This document shows, piece after piece, positions 5,030 through 6,087 of a stretch of 6,087 nucleotides of DNA. The notes below the pieces were generated by a model. That model was given only the letters and a program-made list of their open reading frames with translations. It had not been told where the DNA came from and did no database searches. The DNA lies in NCBI GenBank assembly GCA_003223695.1, contig QHVY01000110.1, positions 1 to 6,087 of the forward strand, read 5' to 3'. The position numbers were made by a program, and so were the translations under genes. This DNA comes from Acidobacteriota bacterium (lineage in GTDB: Bacteria > Acidobacteriota > Thermoanaerobaculia > Gp7-AA8). The stretch's first letter is position 1. The number at the start of each line of letters is the position of its first letter.

Positions 5030-5502
5030 TATCGCCCCGTACCCGCGACAACAAAGTCGGGCAGATAGCCCTTGAGTTGCGTGGGCGCATCCGGCACAAC
5101 GATGGCGTCTTTGTCGCAGACGGATTCGCAGAGCCGGCAGGCGACGCATTTGTTTTTCTCGACGAACGCGATCTTGTAATGGTTAGCCACTGTCTCGTCC
5201 TGCGGCTCAATCATGTGGATGCACTCGAAGGGGCAGATGTCCACGCAGAACTCGCATCCCGTGCAGAGCTCCTTGATGACCTCCGCTTTCGGAATGTCCT
5301 TCGGTTTGACCCGCGGGATGAACTCACCGTGCTGGTTCTGGATGGCATCGACAGGGCAATAAATGCCGCAGACCGAGCAATCGATGCAGCGCTCCGGATG
5401 AATGTAATACTGGCCCTTCGCCTCACCCCAGATGGTGTTCGTGGGGCATTTGACCTCGCAGACGCTGCAGCCAATGCATTTGTCGGTGATGAAATGAGGC
5501 AT
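5029..5502 (-). CDS. Four-cluster [4Fe-4S] ferredoxin-type protein
   Basis: 157 residues, ATG at 5502, stop TAG at 5031-5029. Four CxxCxxCxxxC motifs are complete: C9-C12-C15-C19, C39-C42-C45-C49, C80-C83-C86-C90 and C119-C122-C125-C129. The first three are followed by proline, as in bacterial 2[4Fe-4S] ferredoxins; the fourth is followed by Asp. Sixteen cysteines predict two dicluster domains, thus four [4Fe-4S] clusters. A further Cys94 is outside the motifs. There is no signal peptide or membrane segment, so it should be cytoplasmic. It most likely transfers low-potential electrons, but the partner is unknown. The gene starts 6 nt after the upstream membrane-protein gene and leads into the HEAT and Rieske genes. 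That setting suggests work with the bc-type complex, for instance feeding electrons on its cytoplasmic side; a subunit of an unseen oxidoreductase is the main alternative. Confidence 0.93.
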   Translation of the reverse strand: MPHFITDKCIGCSVCEVKCPTNTIWGEAKGQYYIHPERCIDCSVCGIYCPVDAIQNQHGEFIPRVKPKDIPKAEVIKELCTGCEFCVDICPFECIHMIEPQDETVANHYKIAFVEKNKCVACRLCESVCDKDAIVVPDAPTQLKGYLPDFVVAGTGR

Positions 5503-5508
5503 GGGTTC

Positions 5509-6087
5509 TCAGTTTACCTTAACGATCGCTGCTCGCCCGTTGACGTACAGCGGCGTGACATGACGCGAGCGCCGAATCAGGCTCAGTTCCGGCGCCAGAC
5601 GCTCACCTATCCAGATGAACATGCCGGGCGGGAGTTCGCTTCCCGACGTGGCCGTCGCCCGCCAGCCGGGGTGCAAAGCCTGCTCGGCGGGAAAGGCGAT
5701 CGCCGGACGAACAGCCATGGTCTCGAGATACAGATAGCCGCTGGCAACTACGGGACCAGGAAGGTTTCGGACATGCATCGCCGCGTCGCGGTAGTCATCG
5801 ACCGGCCGCTGCCAATGTTCGATGATTCCGAAGGAGCAGATGGCCAGTCCAACTGCGATCAACAGCGGGATCAGCTTCCGGTGAGCTGATTTTGCCAGCC
5901 ATAAGACCAGCGGCGCCGCGATGATCGATTCGAATCGCAGCGGAAAATAGACCCGCAGCACCAACGCGATCGCGGGCGGCACGAGCGTCATCACCGTGTA
6001 TCGATTTATCCGATACCCAGCAGCAATCAGCAACCCCGCAGCAACAATCAGCAACCATATCGGCGGCCGCGCGAACAGCGCTTCGGG
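5509..6087 (-). CDS. Polytopic membrane protein, C-terminal part only (5' end outside window)
   Basis: The frame is open from the window edge at 6087 to the TGA at 5511-5509, about 192 residues, so the start is not visible. The visible part has hydrophobic segments at about residues 10-25, 33-45, 51-61 and 71-87, then a soluble C-terminal region with VRNLPGPVVASGYLYLETM and a final LYVNGRAAIVKVN. Several short membrane helices followed by a small extracytoplasmic tail resemble the end of glycosyltransferases of the GT39/ArnT type. No catalytic motif is in view, so this is a weak guess. Only GAACCC separates its stop from the ferredoxin ATG, which suggests a shared transcript, though functional linkage to electron transfer is not evident. 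Confidence 0.7.
   Translation of the reverse strand, partial: PEALFARPPIWLLIVAAGLLIAAGYRINRYTVMTLVPPAIALVLRVYFPLRFESIIAAPLVLWLAKSAHRKLIPLLIAVGLAICSFGIIEHWQRPVDDYRDAAMHVRNLPGPVVASGYLYLETMAVRPAIAFPAEQALHPGWRATATSGSELPPGMFIWIGERLAPELSLIRRSRHVTPLYVNGRAAIVKVN

Noticed and set aside
5029..5502. NuoI-like subunit of complex I
   Set aside because: NuoI has two [4Fe-4S] motifs; this protein has four and lies beside no nuo genes in the window.
5020..5889. Long plus-strand open frame of 289 codons
   Set aside because: It is antisense to the ferredoxin gene, with its four intact cysteine motifs, and to the membrane protein gene. It begins inside the AT-rich hairpin.

Overview
The window looks like a piece of a GC-rich bacterial chromosome. 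All seven genes lie on the minus strand, so transcription runs from high to low coordinates. Six of them form a quinol-oxidising Rieske/cytochrome b (bc-type) electron-transfer cluster. No ribosomal RNA or taxonomic marker is present. The split b6-type cytochrome b, the companion HEAT protein and the dense palindromic intergenic repeats suggest a Gram-negative respiratory soil or sediment lineage such as Acidobacteriota. That assignment is a guess from style, not a proof.

In transcription order: (1) 6087-5509, the 3' end of a polytopic membrane protein of unknown function, cut by the window edge; (2) 5502-5029, a soluble protein with four CxxCxxCxxxC motifs, predicted to carry four [4Fe-4S] clusters; (3) 4934-4095, a membrane-anchored HEAT-repeat protein; (4) 3872-3300, the Rieske [2Fe-2S] protein; (5) 3150-2365, a b6-type cytochrome b N-terminal subunit with four haem-ligating histidines and a cysteine at the haem c_i position; (6) 2237-1014, an enlarged cytochrome b C-terminal (subunit IV-like) subunit with about ten membrane segments; (7) 895-1 and beyond, a membrane-anchored coiled-coil c-type cytochrome, cut by the window edge. 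Gene 7 is supported by reading the minus frame directly; it is open through position 1.

Together genes 4-7 would oxidise quinol, pass one electron through the Rieske centre to the c-type cytochrome and the other across the membrane through the b haems. The four-cluster ferredoxin is cytoplasmic by sequence. Its presence in the cluster, with a candidate haem c_i cysteine on the cytoplasmic side of cytochrome b, raises the possibility of ferredoxin-to-quinone electron input, as proposed for b6f-type cyclic flow. That link is inference.

Every intergenic gap longer than 6 bp holds an inverted-repeat element. Two gaps (896-1013 and 2238-2364) hold REPIN-like pairs of GTAG-headed palindromes of one family. 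One (3151-3299) holds an element with CATCCYGAG ends. One (3873-4094) holds an inverted pair of heptamer arrays plus a half element and a plausible sigma-70 promoter. One (4935-5028) holds a nearly perfect 43-bp AT-rich hairpin that starts in the ferredoxin stop codon and ends 2 nt before the next start. Three unrelated arrays share a 7-bp period. No gene-free stretch exceeds 300 bases. No tRNA, rRNA, CRISPR array or transposase gene was seen.
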